Source: PALSA-1353 sp050012375 (GTDB taxonomy: Bacteria > Planctomycetota > Phycisphaerae > Tepidisphaerales > Tepidisphaeraceae). From it: DNA of 64,000 nt. The position numbers and the translations under genes are program-made. A model generated the notes under the pieces. The model was not told the origin of the DNA. It searched no databases and saw only the letters and a list, made by a program, of their open reading frames with translations. Position 1 is the stretch's first letter. Every line of letters begins with the position of its first letter. Location of the stretch: assembly GCA_050012375.1 (NCBI GenBank), contig JBEKHH010000022.1, forward strand, positions 8,088 through 72,087, read 5' to 3'. Shown piece after piece: positions 35,694 to 47,088 of the stretch.

Positions 35694-36392
35694 ATGTTGA
35701 CGAAATGCCCCGATTGTTTCCGGGGATTGGATGGCCAAATGCCCAACGTGAAGAACAATGCCGCATCGCAGGTCACCAAGCATAAGCTTCTCGAAGCCGC
35801 CGGCGAGGTCTTCGCAGAGCAGGGCTTCGAACGCGCCACGATCAAAGAAATCACGGACCGCGCCGGGGTCGCAATGGCAGCCGTCAACTATCATTTCTCC
35901 GATAAACAGGAACTGTATTATCAGGTCATCAAATTGGTACACCAGCTAGGCATGGAAGCCGCTGCCGTCATCATCAATCCGGATCCCTCCATGTCGCCTA
36001 CGGATCAGTTTCGCGAATATGTCCGGAAGTTCCTGCGGAGTATGCTCGATCCGACTCGTCCGGCGTGGTTCGTGACGATCATGATGCGCGAAATGCGCCA
36101 GCCCAGCGAGGCGACCGAGCGACTCATGGACGAAATCTTCCGCCCCCACGCCCGCGCTCTGGAAAATCTCGTCAACAGGCTCGTCGGCAGGCAAATTCCA
36201 CACCGCAAGACGATCCTTATCGCGCAGAGCATCATCAGCCAATGCGTCTTTCTCGTCGATCATCAGATTATGCTGGACCGATTCTACCCCGAATTTCCGC
36301 CCGCCGCCCAATGCATCGACGAACTCGCCGACCATATGACCGAATTCTCCCTCGCCGCCATCCGCGGTCTGTACCCACCAGCCAAAGGCTAA
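35694..36392 (+). CDS. TetR/AcrR-type repressor of the efflux operon
   Basis: Up to 232 residues from ATG 35694, which abuts the pump stop; ATG 35739 (MPNVKNNAAS) is an equally good start. The HTH is KHKLLEAAGEVFAEQGFERA, then TIKEITDRAGVAMAAVNYHF, a canonical TetR recognition helix. The ligand domain with RPAWFVTIMMREMRQPSEAT resembles the CerR-type (DUF1956) C terminus. Lying last in the operon, it probably represses both divergent promoters at about 31164-31247 and is released by pump substrates. That is inferred from position. Confidence 0.85.
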   Translation: MLTKCPDCFRGLDGQMPNVKNNAASQVTKHKLLEAAGEVFAEQGFERATIKEITDRAGVAMAAVNYHFSDKQELYYQVIKLVHQLGMEAAAVIINPDPSMSPTDQFREYVRKFLRSMLDPTRPAWFVTIMMREMRQPSEATERLMDEIFRPHARALENLVNRLVGRQIPHRKTILIAQSIISQCVFLVDHQIMLDRFYPEFPPAAQCIDELADHMTEFSLAAIRGLYPPAKG

Positions 36393-36513
36393 AGTCCATG
36401 GACAAACCTTCCGACAGACCGCTGAGCCAACTGCCCGACCGGCTGCCGGATCAATGGCAGCGACGATCATTGACGCCGACGGGATAGGATGACCGCCTGA
36501 ACAGTGCCAGCGC

Positions 36514-38007
36514 TCACAGCCGCACGACTTCCCGTTTTTGCGACGCGGCCACGCCCAGATGCACCCGCAAATCGTGCGGCTTCACCTTCTGTCCATATTC
36601 AGACGGTCGCCGCATTGAATACTCTATATCCTTGAAATGGTCGGCATAAAACCGCTCCGCTTTGTACGCCTTGGAAAACTTGAAGAGCATCCGCAGAAAA
36701 TTCGTCTGCCCGCGCATCATCTGGCCCGCGAGGATTTTTGATGCCGCCAGCGCCGTCTTCCAGCCCATGAACTTTCGGTTGATGATCTCCTGCGTCTTCA
36801 CCAGCTCCTCATAGAACTCGCGCAGCGGCAGCTTCGTTTCCATCACGGCGTGCTGGATGTCGTAAAGCCGGTAATCCACGCTGCTCAGCTCGCGCGATTC
36901 AGTGTGGAACAGTTCCGTTCCGGGATAGGGCGTCGCCACCGTCAGGTGCACAACTTCCGGCACCCTCGTCGCCCATTCCTGCGCGCGTCGGAACTGCTCG
37001 ACGGACCAGGAAGGATCCGTAATCAGATTGATCGCCACGTCAATGCCGAGCTTCCGCGCAACCTCCAGCGCCTCGAAATTCTGGTTCGGCGTCGTGCGCT
37101 TGCGGAACAACTTCAATTGCTCCGCATCCAGCGATTCGATCCCCAAGAACATGTACGTCAGGCCCAGTTTCGCCCATCGCGCGAACACCTCCTGGTTGCG
37201 GATCAGCACGTCGCACCGCGTTTCCAGGTAATAGCGCTTGCGGATGTTCCGGCGTTCGATTTCATCCGCGATCGCCATCCCGTGATCCGGGTGAATGAAT
37301 GCCACGTCATCCACGATGAAAACGTTCGGCTCGCGAATCGTCCGCATTTCATCCGCGACCACCCCCGGATCCGCCTCCCGATAGCTCCGCCCATAGAACG
37401 TCCACGCGCTGCAGAACGAGCAATCCCACGGGCATCCGCGTGAAAATTCGATTGACGCGCACGGGTCCAGCTCGCCGATGAAATATTTGCGGCGCTTCCG
37501 AGTGAGGTGCCGCGCCGGACGGCTCGTGTTGATATCCGCAAGCATCTCCGCCCGCGAGCCGGAACCCCAAGCCGTCGCCACACCCGGCAGTCCATCCACG
37601 TGAGGCGCGAGTTCCAGCATCCGGGGGACCGTAATTTCCCCCTCTCCCTGGACGACCGCATCGATTGACCCATCGCCGTGCTCCAATACTTCCTGGGCGA
37701 TGAAGCTGATGCTGTGCCCGCCACAGAAGATGAAGCAGTGCGGGAGCCGCTCCCGGGCAAGCTTGGCCAGAACAATCACCTCCGGCACATTGGCCAGATA
37801 ATTAACGCTGAACCCGATCGCATCGGGCGCGAACGCTGCAATCTCCCGCTCCAAATCCCGGTGCTTGAACACCTGGAGATCCAGAAGGCGCACCTCATGG
37901 CCGGCACGCTCGATGGCGCCCGCGACACACTCCATGCCCAGCGGCTCCAGCCGCAGATAGACCTCGGAATAGAGCAGTGCGCTGGGATGAACAAGCAATA
38001 CTTTCAT
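36514..38007 (-). CDS. hpnR: B12-binding radical-SAM protein, hopanoid C-3 methylase (HpnR) type
   Basis: The start is ATG 38007 (MKVLLVHPSALLY); a GTG at 38016 adds three residues. The 497-residue protein has an N-terminal cobalamin-binding domain (about 1-150: RLEPLGMECVAGAIERAGHE, FSVNYLANVPEV, FCGGHSISF). The radical-SAM core follows, with SIEFSRGCPWDCSFCSAWTF, whose CxxxCxxC binds the 4Fe-4S cluster. Then come VFIVDDVAFI, YYLETRCDVL, and C-terminal FDIQHAV/MGWKTALAA-like phrases. The whole order matches HpnR, which methylates hopanoids at C-3. No squalene-hopene cyclase or other hpn gene lies nearby, so the role depends on genes elsewhere. Confidence 0.8.
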   Translation of the reverse strand: MKVLLVHPSALLYSEVYLRLEPLGMECVAGAIERAGHEVRLLDLQVFKHRDLEREIAAFAPDAIGFSVNYLANVPEVIVLAKLARERLPHCFIFCGGHSISFIAQEVLEHGDGSIDAVVQGEGEITVPRMLELAPHVDGLPGVATAWGSGSRAEMLADINTSRPARHLTRKRRKYFIGELDPCASIEFSRGCPWDCSFCSAWTFYGRSYREADPGVVADEMRTIREPNVFIVDDVAFIHPDHGMAIADEIERRNIRKRYYLETRCDVLIRNQEVFARWAKLGLTYMFLGIESLDAEQLKLFRKRTTPNQNFEALEVARKLGIDVAINLITDPSWSVEQFRRAQEWATRVPEVVHLTVATPYPGTELFHTESRELSSVDYRLYDIQHAVMETKLPLREFYEELVKTQEIINRKFMGWKTALAASKILAGQMMRGQTNFLRMLFKFSKAYKAERFYADHFKDIEYSMRRPSEYGQKVKPHDLRVHLGVAASQKREVVRL

Positions 38008-38198
38008 GATTGTCACTCACCATTTCCAATCGCCAAGCGACCTCATCCCAGGAGGCACGAATGGCGTAATGCTAACATGGACGCACCGGTCCATGGACGA
38101 ACTATTTTTCGCGCGAAACGAGATCGCATGAAGACCGTGCGTTAACCGATGCTGCGCGATACCCAAATCAACCACGAAAAAGCGTTCAGTTCCGCTGA

Positions 38199-39104
38199 AT
38201 GGGTGGTTCCAATTCGCCACATTGCACTCTATTCTCGGTTTCAGTGACGGAAGCCTCCCAATCCATTCTCTGGCTCAGCGAGGTCGCCGGGGCTTCGCTC
38301 CTCGCCGGGGTCGTCGGTTCGATCAGCGGCCTCGGCGGCGGAATCGTCATCGTGCCGGTCCTGACCATGCTCATGCACGTCCCTATCGAACAAGCCATCG
38401 GGGCCAGCATCGTCTCGGTTATCGCCGTGTCCAGCGGGGCGGGCGCGGTGTACGTGAAGGACAAGATCACCAACGTGCGGATCGCGATGTTCCTCGAACT
38501 TGCCACGGCCTCGGGCGCTCTGCTGGGCGCGGGGTATCTCTCCCGCCACATCAATCCACAGGCGCTTTACATCCTCTTCGGCCTGGTGCTGCTCCTCTCG
38601 CTGCTGCCAATTTTTGCAAGACTCGGCGAGGAACTTCCCGCCGGCGTCGAAAATGACCGAATCGCCTCGGCCCTTCGTCTGAACAGTTCGTATTTTGACA
38701 AGCGCTTAGGCCGCGAGATTCAGTACAACGTCACGGGAATCCCCTGGGCCCTGTGCATCATGTTCGCCGCGGGCATCGTTTCCGGCATTCTGGGGATCGG
38801 CGCGGGCGTGCTCAAAGTCCTGGCGCACGAAGTGGCCATGAAAGTGCCCACCAAGGTCTCGACCGCGACCAGCAACTTCATGATCGGCGTTACCGCCGCC
38901 GCCGGCGCGGGCGTCTATTTGCGGCGCGGATTGGTGCTGCCCTTTCTGGTCGTTCCCGTCGCTGTCTTTGTGCTCGCCGGGGCGTTCCTCGGCACCACCA
39001 TCATGGAGCGTTTGTCGAATTCCCTTTTGCGGAAAATCTTCGCCTTATTGCTGGCGATCGTCGGTTTTCAAATGCTCATCCGCGGTCTTGGAGGACGATA
39101 CTGA
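38199..39104 (+). CDS. TauE/SafE-family sulfite/organosulfonate exporter
   Basis: A 301-residue polytopic membrane protein with two repeated halves. The first has LLAGVVGSISGLGGGIVIVP, and the second has FAAGIVSGILGIGAGVLKV. Each carries the G-GGG motif of the TauE/SafE family, with eight predicted helices. The start is uncertain: 38199 is the longest, and a GTG near 38244 lacks a clear ribosome binding site. The next gene (DUF1634) overlaps its stop (TGATG at 39102), the common arrangement for this family, so they likely form one transporter unit. Confidence 0.85.
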   Translation: MGGSNSPHCTLFSVSVTEASQSILWLSEVAGASLLAGVVGSISGLGGGIVIVPVLTMLMHVPIEQAIGASIVSVIAVSSGAGAVYVKDKITNVRIAMFLELATASGALLGAGYLSRHINPQALYILFGLVLLLSLLPIFARLGEELPAGVENDRIASALRLNSSYFDKRLGREIQYNVTGIPWALCIMFAAGIVSGILGIGAGVLKVLAHEVAMKVPTKVSTATSNFMIGVTAAAGAGVYLRRGLVLPFLVVPVAVFVLAGAFLGTTIMERLSNSLLRKIFALLLAIVGFQMLIRGLGGRY

Positions 39105-39484
39105 TGCCCATTGACCGCAAAACCAATGCACCCAGCCACGGCATCTCAGATGTCTCGGCGTGGGTCCTGCGCGGCGGCGTGATCTGCTCCAGCCTGGTCA
39201 TGCTCATCGGCATCGTTTTCACCTTCGCTCACGGCACGATATCCGTGCATCGAATCAAAACGGATGGATGCGATTATCGCCCGGACATCATTTGGGACGG
39301 CATCCGCCACGGCCAGGGAAAACGCATTATCGAAGCCGGGATTTATCTGCTCTTATTCACGCCGATCATGCGCGTTTTCGCTTCCTCGATCCTCTTCGCT
39401 TTCCAGGAACGGGACCGGCGCTACACGGCGATTACTCTTCTCGTCCTGATCCTCACGCTGGCGGGATTGCTTTGGATCGGGTGA
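39104..39484 (+). CDS. DUF1634 membrane protein, partner of TauE/SafE
   Basis: ATG 39104 shares a base with the preceding stop and follows GGAGG. The 126-residue protein has three hydrophobic helices (VLRGGVICSSLVMLIGIVFT, YLLLFTPIMRVFASSILFAF, LVLILTLAGLLWIG). The RIIEAGIYLLLFTPIMRV phrase is diagnostic of DUF1634. Its role is unknown, but it is regularly encoded after a TauE/SafE transporter, implying an accessory subunit. Confidence 0.85.
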   Translation: MPIDRKTNAPSHGISDVSAWVLRGGVICSSLVMLIGIVFTFAHGTISVHRIKTDGCDYRPDIIWDGIRHGQGKRIIEAGIYLLLFTPIMRVFASSILFAFQERDRRYTAITLLVLILTLAGLLWIG

Positions 39485-39502
39485 TTGGAGACCATTGCCC
39501 GC

Positions 39503-40510
39503 ATGGCTAAGCACACCGTGGTTTTGATCCCGGGGGATGGAATCGGTCCGGAAGTGACCCGCGCCACCCGGCGCGTTCTGGAAGCGGCGGGGATGTCGGT
39601 CGAGTGGGTTGAGATGCTCGCCGGCGCCAGCGCACTCGAGGCGGGCATGGACAACGTTTTGCCGCGGCGAACGCTGGCCGCGCTATCGGCACACAAGGTT
39701 GCCCTCAAGGGGCCGGTCACCACGCCGCTCGGCAAGGGGTTCAAATCGGTCAACGTGCAGCTTCGCCAGAAGCTCGGGCTTTACGCCGCCATCCGTCCCG
39801 TCCGCAATTTGCCTGGAATCCACACCCGCTACCAGGGCGTGGATCTGGTCATCGTCCGCGAAAACACCGAGGGGCTTTACAGCGGAATCGAAAACGAAAT
39901 CGTGCCCGGCGTGGTCACCAGCCTGAAAGTCGCCAGCCGCCCCGCCTGCACCCGCATCGCCCGCTTTGCCTTCGCCTACGCCACCCGACGCCAGCGCAAA
40001 ACCGTCACCGTCTTCCACAAAGCCAACATCATGAAATTGTCCGACGGCCTGTTTCTGGATTGCGCCCGCCAAATTCATGCCGAGGAATTTCCCAGCATCG
40101 AATACCGCGAGATCATCATCGACGCCGGCTGCATGCGGCTGGTGCAGGACCCCTCCCGCTTCGACGTCCTGCTGATGGAAAACCTTTACGGCGACCTCGT
40201 GAGCGACTTGTGCGCCGGCCTGGTCGGCGGCCTCGGCGTCGTGCCCGGCAGCAACATCGGTGATGACGTCGCCATCTTCGAAGCCGTCCACGGGTCCGCC
40301 CCCGACATCGCCGGCCAGGGCATCGCCAATCCGCTGGCCCTGATCATGTCCGGCGTCATGATGCTCAACCACCTCGAGGAAACCAGCATTGCCGAGAAGA
40401 TCAAAAACGCTTACGACGCCGTGCTGGCCGATGGCAATCACCTCACCCGCGACCTCGGCGGTTCGACCACCACCGACGCCTTCGCCGATGCCATCATCGC
40501 GAAGTTGTGA
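39503..40510 (+). CDS. NAD-type isocitrate dehydrogenase
   Basis: ATG 39503 (MAKHTVVLIPGDGIGPEV) is chosen over TTG 39485, which lies in the ribosome binding site. The 335-residue enzyme belongs to the isocitrate/isopropylmalate family. IPGDGIGPEV opens the protein, KGPVTTPLG and VRENTEGLYSGIE bind substrate, VFHKANIMKLSDGLF and MENLYGDLVSDL bind the metal, and FEAVHGSAPDIAGQGIANP is the dinucleotide loop. The NTEGLYSG context and length fit monomer-type NAD-IDH (IDH3-like) better than isopropylmalate dehydrogenase. Aconitase is encoded nearby on the other strand, which supports a TCA-cycle role. Confidence 0.88.
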   Translation: MAKHTVVLIPGDGIGPEVTRATRRVLEAAGMSVEWVEMLAGASALEAGMDNVLPRRTLAALSAHKVALKGPVTTPLGKGFKSVNVQLRQKLGLYAAIRPVRNLPGIHTRYQGVDLVIVRENTEGLYSGIENEIVPGVVTSLKVASRPACTRIARFAFAYATRRQRKTVTVFHKANIMKLSDGLFLDCARQIHAEEFPSIEYREIIIDAGCMRLVQDPSRFDVLLMENLYGDLVSDLCAGLVGGLGVVPGSNIGDDVAIFEAVHGSAPDIAGQGIANPLALIMSGVMMLNHLEETSIAEKIKNAYDAVLADGNHLTRDLGGSTTTDAFADAIIAKL

Positions 40511-40516
40511 GCCGCC

Positions 40517-40546
40517 GTTTAGCCGCGACCCGAAGGGGAGCGCGTT
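40517..40546. repeat. 30-nt direct repeat, left copy
   Basis: GTTTAGCCGCGACCCGAAGG followed by GGAGCGCGTT, identical to bases 43279-43308 in the same orientation. The TAA stop of the methylase gene (40521-40519) is made by this copy, so the last residues of that protein are repeat-derived. Confidence 0.9.
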
Positions 40547-43242
40547 TTTTGGATGTTCGACAATCGCGGCGCCCGCGCCGCGGAACGAACCATCCTCCGA
40601 CCAGCAGGAGCGCATTCAACGCCCGAAGCTCGCCTGGCCGCTCGCGTTATCCATTTACTCGTTTGGGAAAACCCGTATCGCCCCCGCTCAAGCTCCCCCG
40701 CCAATTCTGAGAGAAACGCCTGGAGTTTCCGATCGGCGATCCATGGAGCCAGCGGCGCCAGATTGATCGCCGTGCCGTCATCGGGCCATCGCCGCCAACC
40801 ATCCGGAAGCGTCTGGCCGATCGCGGCGAATGCCGCTCGCACGATCCGCGCCTCGGCTGTCAGAGACGAAACGGCTACGGTTTTCCCGCCGCCGTTGAAC
40901 CCCCAAAACACCGGCCGGCCGCGATATTGACGGTTATGCCACGGCAGAAACTCCCGGGCCAGAAATCGGTCGATGCCGCCGACCGCCGCTTCAATCTGGG
41001 CGGCCGCGCATTCGCCCGCGCGATTGGCCAGCGTTCGCCGCAAATCCCGACGCAGCGCCCCATCGAGCGGCGACAGGATGGCGACGTCTCCCCTGGCCGA
41101 TTCACCCCATCGGCCGAGCCAAAGTCCCAGCGCATAGCTGATCCAGCGCTTGGCCAGCGCTTCCTTCGCGCCTTCGTCCCTTCCTCCCTTCGTGCCTCCG
41201 TGCCGGAGCAAGGTCCCGACCCGTCGGGATGCCTTCGTGCCTCGCTTCTCTCCATTCTTCACGCCATAAAGCTCCGCGACGATTTCGTCCACCTTTCGCT
41301 CCGCGTCGCTAATCGCCGCTTTCAATTCCTCCGAACGCGCCGGCTCGCCGCCCCACGGCTCCGGTTCCACGAAATCCGGGCTGGTTTCCTCGAAGCAATC
41401 GAGCTGTCGCGTCCACTCGATCGCTCGGCTGACTTCATCCCGCAGTTCATCCGGAAAAAATCGCGGCACCGGCAACTGCCGCAGATCGCCCACCTGAAAA
41501 TTCACGGTGGGATTGATGGCCGAGAGAAGTTGACTCGCAACCGACGAATTCAACACCCCCAGCATCCCGGCCCGCCGCGAATCGTCGGGAAATAGCGACG
41601 ACCCGGCAACGTCGAAAATTGTCCCCGGCTCCAGCCGCCGGGCGCTGAACGAGCCGCTGGTCAAATACGAATAGGCAATCCCCTCGCGCCCATACCATCC
41701 GCTGTTCTTGGCAACCCATTGCCATTGCCCCTCGAGATACGGATACCGCTGAACGATTGCGGACTTGATTTCCCGGCCGTCATCCTCCCAATTCACCCGA
41801 TGCCGCGGCGACTCATACCACCGGCGGAACCGGCCGCCCTTGGCATACGGCATCCACTTCTCGCGCCCCCCGGCGAAATTCGGCGGCTCAACCTCCCACC
41901 AATAGCGCACGAATCGCATGTTGTCCGTGGTGGCCAGGCCTTGGCGCGGCGGTGAAATCTCGCCGAGCTTCGGAAATTCGCGGAAAATTCGCCGGCAAGC
42001 CGGGGAAATCCAATACATCCATGCCAATCGCGGCAGTGATGAAAGCTGTTCGCCAGTCATTTCATAACGGAGCGAACCATCGCCGCCGATGGCCTTGGCG
42101 AGGGCCGCGCATTTATCCTCGGCGTCAATCAGCCGGAAGAATACGGCCGGCCTTTTCTCCGGCGCCTGGCGCCGCAGCACGACCGCCGCCGTCTGAAGCG
42201 TCCCTGGATTTCCGATGTCGAACAGCCCCGGACCGAAATGCGCGACCGTCTCAACATCGGCCAATTGCAGCAACTCTCGCCGCATCTTCTCAAAGGCGGC
42301 CGTGAACATGAACGAGTGCATCGATAAAATCCCGAGCCATCCGCCGGGCCGCAGCATCTCCAACGATCGCGACATGAAACAGGCGTAGAGATCGCGCCAA
42401 GTCGCTGGATAGCGGGCCTTGAGCCGGCGCACGACGGCCGGATCGAGATTCCGCGAACTCAAGTAAGGGGGATTGGTCACGACAACATCAAATTCCCCGC
42501 GGGATCGGTCGTCGAACAGCGCATCCCGCACGGCCAGGCGATGCCTGCTGCCGTCAATCGCCCGGCCGATCTTGATCTCCATGGTTTTGAGAGCGAGTCT
42601 GATCGCCGTCGGATCGATGTCAAAACCGATCAGATTGCTGCCAACGATGCATGAGCCGATTTCAACTGGAGAATTACACGACGGCGAACTCGGCCAGCCG
42701 GGATCGCCGGCAAGGTCCATTTCCTCCAGATACATTTCCCGGAGCATGTCCAGCGCGACCAGTCCGAAATTCATGGTCCCGCAAGCCGGGTCGCAGATGC
42801 GAAGATCGATCGCATGCCGCGACGGCATCGGGTGCTCCGGCGCTTCGACAAGCCATTTCCAATCTCTTCGCAATCGCGTGTCCGGGTGCATTCGCAGCCA
42901 AAGCCGCCCCAGCGAATTTTGCAGAAGAAACTCAACGACCCATTTGGGGGTGAAAAGCTGGGTGACGGCGGGAATTTCCTTACGCGTGAATTTCCGCCCG
43001 GTGCGCGCCGTGCCGCGATACGCCGCTTCCAGCGCGGGGGCATTGATCGCCTGATAGATCTGGCCGAGGGCGTCGTCTTGATTCAGCAGCGGTTCCAGAC
43101 CGTCAAGAAATTCCGGCGTCACAGACGCCGCCTGTGTGCGCTTGGCCCGTATGGCATCCGCCGCCGCATTCAACAGCGCCTCCGCCCCGCCGGCGCGCGG
43201 CAACATTTCCGCCACGATCTTGTAGAGCTTTCGCCGATCCAC
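40519..43242 (-). CDS. Eco57I/PglX-like DNA adenine methyltransferase, solitary
   Basis: A 907-residue N6-adenine methyltransferase. The SAM motif is ICDPACGTMNFG (about residue 150) and the catalytic motif is VVTNPPYLSS (about 260). A target-recognition region follows, with GEISPPRQGLATTDNMRFVRYWWE, NWEDDGREIKSAIV, SLFPDDSRRAGMLGVLNSS, and NFQVGDLRQLPVP, as in Eco57I and PglX enzymes. No nuclease motif is fused and no restriction or BREX partner flanks it. Residues about 665-700 (GTKASRRVGTLLRHGG region) are encoded by simple GGCACGAAGG repeats and a palindrome, apparently an in-frame insertion. The extreme C terminus also runs into the left 30-nt repeat. Confidence 0.85.
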   Translation of the reverse strand: MDRRKLYKIVAEMLPRAGGAEALLNAAADAIRAKRTQAASVTPEFLDGLEPLLNQDDALGQIYQAINAPALEAAYRGTARTGRKFTRKEIPAVTQLFTPKWVVEFLLQNSLGRLWLRMHPDTRLRRDWKWLVEAPEHPMPSRHAIDLRICDPACGTMNFGLVALDMLREMYLEEMDLAGDPGWPSSPSCNSPVEIGSCIVGSNLIGFDIDPTAIRLALKTMEIKIGRAIDGSRHRLAVRDALFDDRSRGEFDVVVTNPPYLSSRNLDPAVVRRLKARYPATWRDLYACFMSRSLEMLRPGGWLGILSMHSFMFTAAFEKMRRELLQLADVETVAHFGPGLFDIGNPGTLQTAAVVLRRQAPEKRPAVFFRLIDAEDKCAALAKAIGGDGSLRYEMTGEQLSSLPRLAWMYWISPACRRIFREFPKLGEISPPRQGLATTDNMRFVRYWWEVEPPNFAGGREKWMPYAKGGRFRRWYESPRHRVNWEDDGREIKSAIVQRYPYLEGQWQWVAKNSGWYGREGIAYSYLTSGSFSARRLEPGTIFDVAGSSLFPDDSRRAGMLGVLNSSVASQLLSAINPTVNFQVGDLRQLPVPRFFPDELRDEVSRAIEWTRQLDCFEETSPDFVEPEPWGGEPARSEELKAAISDAERKVDEIVAELYGVKNGEKRGTKASRRVGTLLRHGGTKGGRDEGAKEALAKRWISYALGLWLGRWGESARGDVAILSPLDGALRRDLRRTLANRAGECAAAQIEAAVGGIDRFLAREFLPWHNRQYRGRPVFWGFNGGGKTVAVSSLTAEARIVRAAFAAIGQTLPDGWRRWPDDGTAINLAPLAPWIADRKLQAFLSELAGELERGRYGFSQTSKWITRAARRASGVECAPAGRRMVRSAARAPRLSNIQKTRSPSGRG
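41155..41262. repeat. Repeat insertion inside the methylase gene
   Basis: On the minus strand, four or five variants of GGCACGAAGG/GGGACGAAGG occur in tandem around the palindrome TCCCGA-CCCG-TCGGGA (41214-41229). The block keeps the reading frame and adds about 35 mostly basic residues between the recognition region and the C-terminal domain. Confidence 0.6.
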
Positions 43243-43278
43243 CGCGGCGCTTATACCGGAAATTTCTATGGAAAAATA

Positions 43279-43308
43279 GTTTAGCCGCGACCCGAAGGGG
43301 AGCGCGTT
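43279..43308. repeat. 30-nt direct repeat, right copy
   Basis: Second identical copy of the repeat at 40517-40546. It lies 37 bases upstream of the methylase start, so the two copies bracket the gene exactly. Confidence 0.9.
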
Positions 43309-43338
43309 CTTCGGCCCTGCGAAAATCGCCCTGGCCCT

Positions 43339-46131
<2,793 letters not shown>

Positions 46132-46209
46132 GGGTGACGACTCGGTGTAAAACCCGATGATATGCGCCGCCGCGCGCGGCCTCAAGGCGACGGGCGGATT
46201 GGGTGAGGC

Positions 46210-46298
46210 AAAATGCCGAATGCCGATTGCCAAATGCCGAATGTAAAGCCAGGGACTCGTCTTTTATTCGGCATTTGGCAATCGGCATTCGGCATTTT
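46210..46298. repeat. Perfect 33-bp inverted repeat, TGCCGAA family, copy 1
   Basis: The left arm (46210-46242) and right arm (46266-46298) are exact reverse complements. Each arm reads as near-tandem copies of ATGCCGA(A/T). It lies between the aconitase and anti-sigma genes. A second copy with the same arms but a different 13-base loop is at 48174-48244. Confidence 0.9.
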
Positions 46299-46303
46299 CT
46301 TCC

Positions 46304-47083
46304 CTATTTCGTCGAGCAGGTTTGGGCGACGAACATCTGGGTCAATGGCTGGATGGACAGCGCATCGCCGCTGGATACGGTGTAGAAGTTCCATGCTGAA
46401 TTGTTCCAGTGCTCAACGCTGAATCCCTGGATTTGCATGTAACTGAGGTTCACGATCGACGCTTTGGGCGACGCGGGCCATTCGAAGAGATTGATGAACC
46501 GGCCGTTGTCGCTGTAGACCAGCGCCGCCGCGTCTCGACCGTCGAGAATGTCCACGCGCGCGCCCACCAGAACGTATCCCGCCGGGGCCTGGTCTGGGAC
46601 CCACGGCGCGAACGCCAACTTGGCATCCAGCCAGGCCGAAACCTTCTTCGGATCGGATGAGCGGATATCCACAAGATGATCGGCCATGAGCGAGCGCTTG
46701 TGGTCCCACACTGCTTCGGTTGCCAGCCGTTTTTGCTCCGACGGAGTCATGAGATAAACGGACAGACCGATGCCGATGAGAACAGCGGCCGCGACTGCGA
46801 TCCATCCCCAGCGCCACGTCGGGCGTGGCTCTCGGGTTGGTTCCGACGCTGGTCCGCTCGCCGCCTCATCGATCAACTCGAGGATTTTGTCGTGCAGGGC
46901 CATCGGCGCGCGATGATGAAGCGATTCCTGGCCCATGGCCGATTTCAGCAGCGATATATTTTCCAGGGCGCTTGCGCACTTTGGACAGGTGCGCAAGTGT
47001 TGTTCCACGTCGGCGCGCCGGCGCGGTTCGAGTTCACCATCGGCATAGGCGGAAATCAGTTGCATGACTCGGGTGCAATCCAT
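46304..47083 (-). CDS. Membrane anti-sigma factor with zinc-binding HC2 domain
   Basis: The start is ATG 47083 (MDCTRVMQLISAYADGEL), five bases after the sigma-factor stop and behind GGTGAG. The 259-residue protein has an N-terminal zf-HC2 domain with VEQHLRTCPKC (HxxxCxxC), a transmembrane helix near residue 95 (WIAVAAAVLIGIGLSVYL), and a periplasmic domain of about 150 residues containing VGARVDILDGRDAAALVY and NGRFINLFEWP. It would hold the ECF sigma factor inactive until an envelope or redox signal arrives. Confidence 0.88.
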   Translation of the reverse strand: MDCTRVMQLISAYADGELEPRRRADVEQHLRTCPKCASALENISLLKSAMGQESLHHRAPMALHDKILELIDEAASGPASEPTREPRPTWRWGWIAVAAAVLIGIGLSVYLMTPSEQKRLATEAVWDHKRSLMADHLVDIRSSDPKKVSAWLDAKLAFAPWVPDQAPAGYVLVGARVDILDGRDAAALVYSDNGRFINLFEWPASPKASIVNLSYMQIQGFSVEHWNNSAWNFYTVSSGDALSIQPLTQMFVAQTCSTK

Positions 47084-47088
47084 GGGGC

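Noticed and set aside
41155..41262. Tandem GGCACGAAGG words as a CRISPR array
   Set aside because: Units are about ten bases, imperfect, without spacers, and lie inside a coding frame.
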